Part shown: positions 22,290 through 33,600 of the stretch, piece by piece
Layout of the letters: every line of letters starts with the position of its first letter
How positions within the stretch are numbered: the stretch's first letter is position 1
From: Eulemur rufifrons
Lineage: Eukaryota; Chordata; Mammalia; Primates; Lemuridae
NCBI RefSeq assembly: GCF_041146395.1
Contig: NC_090986.1
Coordinates: forward strand, 46,412,001 to 46,476,000
Length of the DNA: 64,000 nucleotides
Reading direction: 5' to 3'
Program-made: the position numbers and the translations under genes
The notes under the pieces: model-generated
What the model saw: only the letters and a program-made list of their open reading frames with translations
Database searches by the model: none
What the model was told of the DNA's origin: nothing

Positions 22290-22735
22290 CATTTGAAACA
22301 TCAATCTGATCATGTCACTTTCCTGCTTAAAACTCTCCACAAGCTCCATACTATACTTAAATTAAATGTGCCTTAAAGATCACCTTGCTCCAATTTTTAA
22401 GTGCTTTACTATTCCTATGTCTAGAATATTCTTCTCCTAGATCTTGGATGGCTTATTCCTTCACTTCCTTCTGACATTTATCTAACATTTACCTTATCAG
22501 AGAAGTCTCTACTAACCTAGGTCATATTCTATTTCTTTTTCTTGCTTTATTTTATTCATACCTTTATACAGACTGATACATATTAAATAGCTTATTTTAT
22601 TTATTTATGCATTATCCTAAGTTTACCAAACTATAAGTCCCATAAAACCTAAAACATTATGTAATTTGTCCACTGCTAAGCTATATCCACAGCACCCAGA
22701 GTATTCTAGATTTATTGTGATAAATGCATGAAAAA
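22290..22735 (+). mobile_element. Second L2 LINE fragment
   Basis: This repeats a similar portion of L2: AATCTGATCATGTCACTTTC, CTGCTTAAAACTCTCCACAA, CTTATCAGAGAAGTCTCTAC and, near the 3' end, AACTATAAGTCCCATAAAAC and TATATCCACAGCACCCAGAG. It ends just upstream of the Tigger1 insertion. It may be part of the same L2 as the preceding fragment or a second copy. Confidence 0.6.
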
Positions 22736-23275
22736 TAAGTTCATCTTTGCTTCGTTTATCTCTCAGTTGCCAAAAACAATATGATTTCTGAAAGTTTTCT
22801 AGAGAAAATATTTTAATACAATGAATTCTCCTTAATGATGGTAAAGGCCTACCTCAGAGATAATGCTGTTTCATTACCACATCACTGCAATAAACCAAAT
22901 ACTACACTAAAGCAAGTCACATGAATTTTTTTCATTTCCCAATGCATATAAATGCTGTGTTTACACTATAATGTAGTCTAAGTGTGCAGTACCATTATGT
23001 CTAAAAAACAATGTATATACCTAAACTTGAAAATACTTATTTCTTAAAATACTAAAGGTCATTTATGCCTTCAGTGAGTCGTAGTCTTTTTGCTGATGGA
23101 GGACCCTGCCTTGATGTGGATGCCTGCTAACTTGACCCAGGGTGGTGGTTGCTAAAGGTTGAGATGCCTGTGGCAGTTTTTAAAATAAGAAAACAATGAA
23201 ATTGGTCACATAAATTGATTCATTTTTCATGAAAGACTTCTCTGCAGCACGTGATGCTGTTTGATAGCATTTTAC

Positions 23276-23984
23276 TCACAGTAGAACTCTTTTCAAAATT
23301 GGGTTCAGTCCTCTTAAACCCTGTGCTGCTTTATCTACTAACTTTATGTAATATTTTAAATTCTTTGTTGTAATTATAACAATGTTCACAACATCTTCAT
23401 CAGCAGTAGATTCCATCTCAAGAAACCACTTCCTTTGATCATCCATAAGAAATAACTCCTTATTCATTAAAATTTAATCATGAGATTACAACAGTTCAGC
23501 CAAATCTTCAAGCTCCACTTCTAATTCTAGTTCTCTTGCTATTTCCACCACATTATGCAGCTACTTCATCTACTGAAGTCTTGAACCCCTCAAAGTCATC
23601 CTTGAAGGTTGGAGTCAACTTCTTCCAAACTCCTGCTAACGTTGATATTTAGATCTCTTCCCTTGAATTACAAATGTTCTTAATGCCATCTAGAATAGTT
23701 AATCCTTTCCAGAAGGTTTTCAATTTATTTCATCCAGGTCCATCAAAGGAATCAATATCTATGGCTTCCATAGAGTTACAAAATGTATTTATTAAATAAT
23801 AAAACTTGAAAGTCAATATTGCCTTTTGATTCATGGGCTGCAGAATGGATATTGTGTTAGCAAATATGAAAACAACATTAATCTTTTTGTCCATTTCCAT
23901 CAGAGCTCTTGGGTTACCAGGTGCATTGCCAATGAGCAGTAATATTTTGAAAGGAATCTTTTCTTTCTGAGCATTAGGTCTCAA
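23276..23984 (-). pseudogene. Tigger transposase remnant (DDE domain fragments)
   Basis: Two minus-strand open stretches are recognisable pieces of the Tigger transposase. 23730-23984 covers the DDE catalytic core around the second acidic residue, where the family motif L-L-x-x-D-N-A-P-G-H reads [10 protein letters not shown]: the catalytic Asp is Gly (codon at 23928-23930) and the His is Asn. 23276-23467 is further downstream (MNKELFLMDDQRKWFLEMES). They are separated by stops and frameshifts. Tigger transposases cut and paste at TA sites and are fossils in primates, so this copy is inactive. Confidence 0.88.
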
Positions 23985-24083
23985 AAGTGGGCTTAAAATA
24001 TTCAGTAAACCATGCTGTAGACATATGTGCTGTCATACAGCTTTGTTGTTTTATTTATACACCATAGGCAGAGCAGATTTAGC

Positions 24084-26573
24084 TAAAGAAGAAAAGAGTA
24101 ATGAGATTGAATCAGTAATAAAAATTCTCCCCAAAACAACAGCAATAAAGTCCAGAACCACATAATTTACAGCCAAATTCTACCAAATATAAAAAGATTT
24201 GGTACAAATTCTACTGAAACTGTTCAAAAATCCAAAGTGGTGGGAATTTTCCCTAACTGATTCCATAAAACCAGTATCACCCTGATACCAAAACTACACA
24301 AGAATACAACAAGAAACATACAGGCCAATATCCCTGGTGAGCCTCAATGCAAAAATCCTCAACAAAATACTAACAAACCAAATCCAATAACATGTCAAAA
24401 AGATAATACACCATAATCAAGTGGGTTTTATTCCAGGAATGCTAGGGTGGGTCAACATAAGCAAATCAATAAATATGATTCATCTCAAAAACAGAATTAA
24501 GGACAAAACCATATGATCATTGCAATAGATGCAGAAAAAGCATGTGATAAAATTTAGCATCCTTCATGATAAAAACCCACAACAAACTAGGCATGGAAGG
24601 AGCAAAGCTGAAAATAATAAAGGCCATATATGATAAACCCACAGACAGCATCATACTGAAGTTGGAAAAGTTTGCAGCATTCCTTCTAAGAACTAGAACT
24701 AGACAAGGATGCCCACTTTTACCTCTCCTATTCAACATTTGCGGAGAGTTAGCTAGGCTCCCCGCAAAGGGGTTTCTGTGTCGAGTCTCTCAGGCAGGGG
24801 TCGTCTCAAAGGATGAAAAAATAGTGGGAAACAGAAATAAAAAATAATACACAGAGCCAAAGATATAATTTATAAAGATTTATGAAAATAGACAAGGAGG
24901 GTATCTGAAAGATTATATCACTTCCCACAGAGATATAACAAAGATTGAACTTTTACACAGGTACTTATAGGGCAGATACAGGCTCCTGTTGCCAAGGGCA
25001 ATGGGATTTACATAATAATAGGCAGTTTGGTTTGTGGTCAAAGTCTTCTAAAAGGCTACTACAGATCCTTTAACTAACTCTATCTAGGTGAACAATGAGT
25101 AACAAAATATTTTTAGGGCAAACTTCTAAGTTTTATGATATGGCTATTACTTTAGCAAAAACAGATGCATCTTGGCTCTGGTCATTGTATTTTTGGAGAC
25201 AGAGATGATCTCAGAAGTCAACATGAGCTGTTCCTTGTGCTAATTACTTCAACTGCATGGTTCCGTCTGGGCCCAGCTTGGGCATTAGCATATCTATTTG
25301 ATCAGCTCTCATCTTCGGTGGCCTGTCTTTGTTGATCAGCTCTGGCAACTTATGGCTCTAGGCAAGACCTGCTTTGTCTTTCAAAACAGGTGAGAACTAT
25401 AAGGCCCAGCTTACAACTGTCACTTTGAAATGCAGTTGTTACTGACCAATGAGATGCCCTCCTGAGGCAAGGCAGTTTTTGAACTAACACATTTATTTTT
25501 TCTTTAAGGAAAAGCCTTATTTGACTTCTGAAATCAAATCTTGTCTCTAAAAATACAGGGGGCATTTCCATAAATCAGTATTCTTAGGCTCAACAAACAT
25601 TGCACTGGATGTCCCAGCCACTACATTTAAAATGGGAGAAAATATTTATAAAATATTTAACTAACAAAGGACTAATATCCAGAATTCATAAGAGACTCAA
25701 AGAACTCAACAACAACAACAAAATAACCCCATTAAAAAGTGGGAAAGAAAATGAATAGATATTTTTCAAAAGAAGATAAATGACTAACAAACATATGGAA
25801 AAATGCTCAACATCACTATTCATCAGAAGAATGAAAATTAAAACCACAATGAGGTATATCACCTTACACCAGCCAGAATGGCTATGATTAAAAACTCCAA
25901 AATTGACAGATGTTGATGAGGATGCAGTGAAAAGAGCATGTTTATACGCTGTTGGTAGAAAGGTAAATTAGTATGATTTCTATGGAAAACAGTCTGGAGA
26001 TTTCTTAAAGAACAATAAAACTACCATTCAATCCAGCCATCCCACTACTTGTTATCCACCCAAAGGAAAAATAAATCATTACATAAAAAAGATACTTGCC
26101 CTGGTATGTGTATTGTAGCATTAGTCACAATAGCAAAAGACACAGAATCAACCTAAGTGTTCATCAATGGAAGATTGTATAAAGAAACTGTAGCATATAT
26201 GCACAGTGGAATACTATTCAGCCATAAAAAAGAATGAAATCATGTCTTTTGCAGCAACACAGATAAAACTGGAGGACAGTATTTTAAGTGAAACAACTCA
26301 AAAACAGAAAGTCAAATACCACATATCTCACTTATAAGTGGGGGGTAAATAATGTACACACATGGACACAGATTATGGAATTATAGACTCAGAAGGGAGG
26401 ATGAGTGGAAGTGGGGTGGGTGATTAGAAATTACTTAATGGATACAATGTATATTATTTGGATCATGGATACCTTAAAAGCCCTGACTTCACCACTATGC
26501 AATATATCCATTTATATATATCCACAACCAAATTGTACTTCTACTCCTTAAATTTATACAAATAAAAATAAAA
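24084..26573 (+). mobile_element. L1 inserted in Tigger1 (ORF2 reverse transcriptase, then 3' end)
   Basis: Sense L1 ORF2 sequence starts in the reverse-transcriptase region (TGAGATTGAATCAGTAATAA at 24102, ACAGGCCAATATCCCTGGTG at 24321), is interrupted by an ERVK-type LTR at 24740-25595, and resumes at TGCACTGGATGTCCCAGCCA. Soon afterwards (about 25625) it jumps to the C-terminal part, AAAATATTTATAAAATATTT, so around 1 kb of ORF2 is deleted. It continues through TGGAATACTATTCAGCCATA (26208) into a 3' UTR and an A-rich end at 26558-26573. Numerous stops in every frame show that it is old. The insertion occurs at AGATTTAGC in Tigger. Confidence 0.92.
24740..25595 (-). mobile_element. ERVK-type solo LTR inside the L1
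   Basis: An 856-base block with TG...CA ends lies between perfect 6-base direct repeats AACATT (24734-24739 and 25596-25601), the duplication length known for betaretrovirus-like ERV2/ERVK elements. Read on the minus strand it starts TGTTGAGCC and ends CTAGCTAACTCTCCGCA, with a CCCCTTTGCGGGG hairpin near the 3' end. L1 ORF2 sequence resumes on both sides without loss. No internal proviral sequence is present, so it is a solo LTR left by recombination. Family assignment rests on end structure and TSD length. Confidence 0.85.
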
Positions 26574-26854
26574 GCTGTTGTTTGGGGTGCCCACCTTCAT
26601 CAAGGATCTTAGTTAGATCTTCTTGATAACTTGCTGCAGCTTCTATATCAGCACTTGCTGCTTCACTTTGCACTTTTATAGAGATGGTTTCTTTCCTTAA
26701 AACTCATCAACCAACCTCTCCTAGCTTCAGACTTTTCTTTCATAGCTTCCTCACCTCTCTTAGCCTCCATAGAATTGAAGAGTTAGGGGCATGCTCTGCA
26801 TTAGGTTTTGGCTATGGGAATGTGGTGGCTGGTTTCATCTTCTCTCTAGATCAC

Positions 26855-27266
26855 TGATGTGGTTTGGATGTTTGGCCCCTCCAAATCTCATGTTGAAATT
26901 TGATCCCCAGTGTTGAATGTGGGGTCTGGTGGGAGGTGCTTGGGTCATGGGGCAGATCCCTCATGAATGGCTTGATGCCCTCCCCATGATAGTGAGTTCT
27001 CACTTTATTAGCTCACGTGAAAGCTGATTATTTAAAGGCACCTGACACCACCACCCCCCCTTTGCTTCTTCTCTCATCATGTGACACACCTGCTCCCCCT
27101 TCACCTTCCACCTTGATTGGAAGCTCCCTGAAGCCCTCACCAGAAGCAGATGCTGGTGCCATGTTTTTGTACAGTCTGCAGAACTGTGAGCCTAATAAAC
27201 CTCTTCTCTTTATAAACTACCTAGCCTCAGGCATTTCTTTATAGCAACAGAAAACTGACTGACACA
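26855..27266 (+). mobile_element. MST/THE1-type solo LTR in Tigger1
   Basis: A 412-base LTR runs from TGATGTGGTTTGGATGTTTG to AACTGACTGACACA, with characteristic blocks CAAATCTCATGTTGAAATTT, TGGGAGGTGCTTGGGTCATG, AAGCAGATGCTGGTGCCATG and AATAAACCTCTTCTCTTTAT (polyadenylation signal near 27195-27200). Five-base duplications ATCAC (26850-26854) and ACCAC (27267-27271), one mismatch, flank it. The Tigger sequence continues on both sides. This is a standard nonautonomous ERVL-MaLR solo LTR. Confidence 0.93.
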
Positions 27267-27526
27267 ACCACTAAAATTTCTGCATATCAGCAATAAACCT
27301 GTTTAACTCTGTTTCACTTTTTTTTTTTTTTTTTAACATTCATGTGTTCACTGGCATACCACTTTTCGTTTCCTTCAACAACTTTTCCTTTGCAGTCACA
27401 ACTCGGCTAACTGGTGCAAGAGACCTAGTTTTCAGCCTATGTTGGCTTTTGGCATGTCTTCCTCACTAAGCTTAATTATTTTTAGCTTTTGATGTAAAGT
27501 GAGAGATGTGTGACTCTTACTTTCAC

Positions 27527-27938
27527 TGGAAAAAGACAAGTAACTGAGAGAATTCTGAAGAATGTAAGGTATCTAAAATTTATTAGGCCCAGAGAGATGT
27601 GAGCATGAGTCTCTAGTCATGGCCCCTCCTCCTTCCCTATATTTTCCAAACTAGCTGATAAATTACATGAAGTGCTATCACAAGTTGCACAATGTGACCC
27701 TCACTTGTTATCTTCATATTCCTTGAATTTGTGATACAAAGAACAATGTATGGCCAATGAATAGTTATGTTTAACTCTTTCTTATTTTCCTTTAAAAACT
27801 CACTTGTAACTCCTCCTAATAGGAGCATATATTTAGGGCAACTTGCATCTGTGTTTCTTGGGTTGCACTCCTCAAATTTTTGCCAAAAATCTCTCTATTT
27901 CTATTAATATAGCCTCAGATTTTTTCTTTAGGTCAGCA
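27527..27938 (+). mobile_element. ERV1-like solo LTR in Tigger1, family uncertain
   Basis: A 412-base insertion has TG at 27527 (TGGAAAAAGACAAG) and CA at 27937-27938 (GGTCAGCA). The interrupted Tigger reads TTTCAC on the left and TACTTGAACAC on the right, which can be explained by a 4-base TCAC target duplication with one base lost on the right copy. Internal features are LTR-like, including GTATGGCCAATGAATAGTTA. I do not recognise the family. A non-LTR origin cannot be excluded without a database search. Confidence 0.6.
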
Positions 27939-28382
27939 TACTTGAACACGTAGATGCCATTGTAGAGTATTAAGTGACCTAATTTCAATATTGTTGTGTC
28001 TCAAGGAATAGAGATGCTCAAGGAGAGAGAGAAAGATGGAGGAATGGCTGGTCAGTGGAGCCGTCAAAACACACACAACTTTTATTCATTAAGTTCCTCA
28101 TCTTTATGGCTGGGGTTCATGGTGCCCCCCAAAATTAAAATAATAACATCAAAGATCGCTGAACACAGATCAACATAGCAGATATAATAATAATGAAAAA
28201 GTTTTAAATATTGTGAGAATTACCAAAATATTACAAAGGGACACAAAGTGAGCTCATGATGTTGGAAAATGGCACCAATAGACTTGCTTGATGCAGAGTT
28301 GCCACAAAACTTCAGTTTATGGAAAACCCTTAATCTGCCAAGCACAATGAAGAGAAGTACAATAAACTGAAGTATACATGTA

Positions 28383-29495
28383 TATAAAATTAAGGTATAT
28401 ACACTTAGGGAAGAGATTTTTGAAAAGCTCTTTCAAAAATATGGTTGTCTCTAAATATATCTATAATAATTTGTCTATGTCCTAAACTTACACATAGAGT
28501 TTTTTCCTACTTTAAAAATAACAAGATTGTATGGAGGTTTGAGTGTTCCACTGAGGATATTAATAAAACTAAGAGTGACTGGAAGTTCTTGTGCATGGGA
28601 AAAAAAAATAGTTTCTGCTGTCATTAGAGTTATCTTATGATTGGAGAGGCAGGACGTATATACAAATAGATGAGTGGTAAAAGAATTAACACTTACCAAA
28701 TACTCACTACACAATAAGGGAGGTGCATTGGGATTTACATATGTCATTAGTATTACTTCTTAACTCTTGCTTCTTTGTACTGTGTTAGATATTTTTAGCT
28801 TTATTCTAAATATGAATATCAAACCAAGATTCAAATAAATTTGAAAACTTAAGACCCTTGGCTCATACATAGCAAATTGAGATAAAAAAAATGGAGCCAT
28901 ATGTATATATACTGAACACCTTGCTTGATATATAAGACATCTGGGGTTATTTATCTTTGGGGAGCTTGCAGTGCAAGCACTAGCTTGAAACACTATCACA
29001 CTCCATTATTATTATAAAATAGATGCTAGTGCTACCCAATAATTACCTCAAATCCTTCTGGCAATTATTTTCAATGTCCCCCTAGATGGAATGTATGAAA
29101 TAACTTTAAAAAATGAGTATTAACAGAGATTTAAGGAGAGATAGAATCCCTTCCTAATATAAGACTTAGAAAAAAAAAACAATTATAAAACAACCGGTTA
29201 AAATTAGCCTAATATTTGATATAACATATATGGCGATAATTAGAAGTTGATTATATCTATACTAATATCAAGGTGCATAGAATTAACAAGTGAAAAAATC
29301 ATGCTAACTTTTATTCTGATTTTTTCCTAAATACTTGTCAATTATGGAGATAGTGATATTATATCCAAACACTTGGAAATAATCTTAATTGATACTTTTT
29401 TGGAACATAGTATATATTTGAATAAATAACATATAATTATACATAAAGCCTCTTTCGTTGTCAAATATAGGTCACTTACCATAGGCAAATACAGC
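28383..29495. other. Unassigned, with a possible MIR patch
   Basis: AT-rich sequence. About 28680-28765 (AATTAACACTTACCAAATAC and GCATTGGGATTTACATATGT) may be a diverged antisense MIR. Open frames of 60-90 codons on both strands overlap and have no recognisable domain. Confidence 0.35.
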
Positions 29496-29510
29496 TATAA
29501 TAACCTTTTA

Positions 29511-29852
<342 letters not shown>

Positions 29853-29867
29853 TATAATAACCTTTTA

Positions 29868-31711
29868 GCAAAAATATAATATTGGTTTCTTATTTGAATA
29901 GGTACTCTAAAATAATCTATACAATTTGGAGCTTCCAGTTTTAATAGTGGTTTTAATGGGCTAGGTATTTGGATAGCTATTTAGAATATTTGGTTATTAT
30001 TTAAAGATTAATATCAGTACCAATGCAATCATTCCCAGATATATTTTGCATAGTCAATATTCTCCCCGTAAGTAATCATTCTTTATCCAGGGTGCTTGAA
30101 GCTTGGTCTTGCTATATTATCTATCAATATCTTGCATTAAATTGGCTATATGAAGAAAACTTGTTTTAGACCTTCAGGAGCAGTTACCTTTCACCAAACT
30201 GACATTGAAAATTAAAATTTTTATCATCCTGTAAGCATAAATTCTGTAATTTCCTTTGCTGAAAGTTTCATCATATGATCCAAAGTTTATGGACAAGGGC
30301 TACTTAGATACTGATAATGCATTCTTACAGTAGAACCATTTGAATCCTCTCACTCCCTTAAGGCTAGGATTAAAATCACAGTGTAGCTGTCATCACTGCA
30401 GCTGTAAGTGCAGGAATGTGGAATTGTAAATAGAGATGTCAGGTGACATGCAGATAAGCAACATGGAGAACATGAGTGCAACAGAGAAGACAAAATGAAT
30501 GTCTAAACCTTCCTTGTTACGACAAAGAGGAAGGTTGTTTTGAATGAGTAGGTTTTTCCTGGTACGGAGTAGGGATCTAAATCTAGGGGGAGGTGGGAGG
30601 GAGGTAAAATGTTAACGCTTGGAAATGGGGTTGAAGAAATGTGCTGTATTTGGTGTACATGACCAACTCACTGGCTTAGTAAATCACTGAGGAATAGAGA
30701 GGTTCAACATGTTTTACTATATCACACTCTGCATATGTCTGTATTTTCGAATAGACTGAAATTATGCCTCTCTCAGAAACATACTTTTCTTTGTCTTCTC
30801 CCAAAATTAATCTCTGCTCAAGAATTCTAAATAATTATTATTGGGATTAATGCATTCTTCTCTGCTCAGTCACCCTTCCCTTGGCAGCTGCTTCAACAGA
30901 ATGATCAATTTTGTGTGGAAGCTACATAATGAAAAGAACCAAATTTCAGTTATTTTTGGCTCTTTGAAATGTAGTGTAGTTAATTTGATCGATTGCAGAA
31001 AAATAAATTGTTAGTGTGACTCCACAATTCTAATTATCCAAGTTCTTGTTGATTTGGCTACGTCAGAATGAGTTGTAAATATTGGTTTCTTTATAGAAAG
31101 CTAAATGAACATTTTAAGTTTGTATTCACAGTGAAACAAAAATAGACTCAATTATCATCTATTATTTATATTATTTTTTCAGGTGAGGTCAGTACAACAA
31201 GTTCAAAATGTTTTTTCAGTAAATCAATAATTCAGATGGTTCACAGTTATTATTTAGAACAATTTTATAAGTGATTAAATAAATGTGCCTGTGTATGTGA
31301 AATTGAGATAATATCTACTTGAAGTCTGGAGAATTGTCTAGATGATACCTAAAATTGTAAGTCCAACACCAGACTTTGTGGGTTAGATGTGTTATCTCCT
31401 TACATTTTCTCATTAATCTAAAAATTTAGATAAGAAATGTGTTACACAGAATCACCAAAATGATAAATTCTTTATATGAGAAAACATGTAAAAATAATAT
31501 CATACATTCCAAATAGAAAGGTACATTTGCTATGTGGCCCATTGTGGTCTACATTTTTATAAAGGATTTTGGAAAATAAGTATTTTTTATTGGTGACATT
31601 TCATAATTGAGTAGAGATACTCTAAGGGAAGAAATCATAAATAAAAGGTCAGAAAACAGAGAATAGAGTAAACTCTATGTGCTCTCCCCTGTCATCTATT
31701 CTCATGAATAT
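29868..31711. other. No recognisable gene or repeat
   Basis: Unassigned sequence with moderately variable base composition. A G-rich stretch GGGGGAGGTGGGAGGGAGG lies near 30585-30603. No splice-bounded open frame was recognised. Confidence 0.4.
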
Positions 31712-31715
31712 AATA

Positions 31716-32326
31716 TGTGAACTAAAATAAAATTTTAAGGTTCACCCCCGCCACCAGCTGACTAAATGGTCCCCCTCATGGCCAGAGGAGTATCCTAAAA
31801 CTAAATTGCCTGCCAGGAGGAAGGAGGTCAGACATGCCTTATCATGCCCCTCTCTCTTCTTGGGGACATCCTTTGCAACCCATTAACAGGCCTAATGGTA
31901 TGCAAGACAAACCTACAAGTCCTCAATTTACACAACAAATACATGTCCCCCGTGGCTTATCTCTGATAAGTAGCTTCTATGTTAAAACATTCCAAGCTTT
32001 TAGACAAAGCTTCATGTCTTTAACCAATTACATGTCAAAGAATCTTTAAACCCACCTATACCCACCTATAACCTGTAAACCACCCCCCCCTTTGAATGGC
32101 CCACCTTTTCAGGCCAAACCAATGTATGCCTCCCATGTATTGATTTATGACTTTACCTGTAACCCTCTCTCCCTGAAATGTATAAAACCAAACTTTAACC
32201 CAACCATAGTGAGTCCACTTGCTCAAGGCTACTTGGGCATGGCTCCGGGTCATGGTCCTCAAATTTGGCTCAGAGTAAATCTCTTTAAAATTATTTTACA
32301 GAGTTTGGCTTTTTTTTCCATTGACA
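31716..32326 (+). mobile_element. ERV1 (gamma-type) solo LTR
   Basis: A 611-base block with TG...CA ends (TGTGAACTAAAATA at 31716, CCATTGACA ending at 32326) is flanked by perfect 4-base duplications AATA (31712-31715 and 32327-32330), as known for gamma-retroviral elements. A TATA-like box TATAAAA lies at 32181-32187, and AGTAAA at 32274-32279, about 90 bases downstream, is a possible polyadenylation signal. The block CAGAGTTTGGCTTTTTTTTC near the end resembles the U5 region of ERV1 LTRs. No proviral internal sequence is left. An AATA target is common in AT-rich DNA, so the TSD is supporting, not decisive. Confidence 0.8.
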
Positions 32327-32330
32327 AATA

Positions 32331-33074
32331 TGAGGCTAAAACTCTAATTTCAACTCATCAGTAATAGCTGATGCTAGAAATCTTGGTTGTATCCATCAAC
32401 CAACATTTAGTGCCATGTTATTAATCTGGCATTTTCAAGATAATATATGTACATTCTCCAAGCTCAAAATATTTACTAAGAAATTCTAAAGTGTTTTTCG
32501 GATTTTAGAAATTTGTTTGCTCTCTCTTCACTTACATGCCATCACACCACAAATGGGTTACATTTTGTCACCTAAACATGCCTTCATTTTTTAAATTTGG
32601 TTTTTATTTTTATAATTGTAAGTAACAGTATCAATCTCTACAGAGATATCTGAGCCACACACACAAAAAAAACTGAGACTTATTCTCAACCACTTTTTTC
32701 TCATTCCTCTTTTCAATTAATTATCTAAACTTCTAAATCTTTTTCAGAATACTTGAAAAATTCATTTTCCTTTTATTGTCTCCTCCAACCTACTGATGTT
32801 TTAAGTGATGCCCTATATTACTTTCCTAAGATTCAATATCTCTTTCTTCTCTTGTACATAATTAACATTGTTCTCAGCATAAAACACAAATCTGATTATG
32901 TACTTTCATTACAAAATACAACAGTGAAAAAAAGAAACAAACAAAAAGTCTAATGAACCTCCACTGTCTCCATATTAATTAATAAATAGAAATGAATAGA
33001 GGCCAAAATCTTAGAGAAGCCCTGAAGAACTTTCATTATCTTTCTCTATGCTATCATTTAAACTTATTCACATT
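32331..33074. other. No recognisable feature
   Basis: AT-rich sequence. The 66-codon open frame at 32753-32953 has no recognisable domain. Confidence 0.4.
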
Positions 33075-33175
33075 TTTCAATTAACAAATATCTATAAACC
33101 TCTGTACTATGTATCATGCCAAATACTTTTCTAGATGTAGGAAACACAGCAATGAATGCAATATACTGAAGTTCA
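33075..33175 (-). mobile_element. L2-like LINE 3' end
   Basis: The plus strand reads AATTAACAAATATCTATAAA, CCTCTGTACTATGTATCATG and a CTTTTCTAGATGTAGGAAAC block, which match the reverse complement of the L2 3' end. About 100 bases are recognisable. Confidence 0.55.
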
Positions 33176-33502
33176 CCATGTGTATTTTTAGCTTAGTCCC
33201 ACCAAAAAACATTTTCTTCAATGACTATGACAGGTTCTATTCATCAACATTGCCTTTACATCAATTCTAGAGATAATCTGAAGCCTCTTCTCTTTCTTTA
33301 CTTTCTGATAAACTCCTCCTTGAGCTACAAAATTTAAAATTCAAAATTCAGAGCATATATTACCATTTCTTGGGAACTTTCCTTGATTTGCCTATTTGTA
33401 GGTAGTTACTATTATAGTCTTGTTCACATTGATTAATAAGCTGAAATAAAAAAATAAAAAAATCAAATGTTATGTAATTTGTAATTATTTGCTTATATTA
33501 CT

Positions 33503-33600
33503 CAATCGTTCTTAAATTTGGGTGTCACTGACATCTTTGAGCATCTGATGAAAGCTATAAACCCTGTCTCCTGAAAACTAAAATTATGTGTAAAGTCAAA
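33503..33600. mobile_element. hAT-type MITE-like fragment
   Basis: The sequence TTGAGCATCTGATGAAAGCT with ATAAACCCTGTCTCCTGAAA matches a common old mammalian interspersed repeat of the Charlie/MER class. Ends are not visible, and the family call is from memory. Confidence 0.45.

Larger units (their letters stand above)
22844..28380 (-). mobile_element. Tigger1-like DNA transposon, split by nested insertions
   Basis: Tigger1-type (Tc1/mariner, pogo group) sequence occurs in four blocks: 22844-24083, 26574-26854, 27267-27526 and 27939-28380. The outer ends resemble the terminal inverted repeats (AAGGCCTACC at 22844 and AGTATACATG ending at 28380), and TA dinucleotides flank both sides (22842-22843 and 28381-28382), as expected for the TA target. 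Transposase coding runs on the minus strand. The interruptions are an L1 (24084-26573) with an ERVK-type LTR inside it, an MST/THE1-type LTR (26855-27266) and an ERV1-like LTR (27527-27938). Roughly 250 bases of Tigger consensus are missing at the L1 junction. A T-run at 27318-27335 is internal. Confidence 0.93.
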
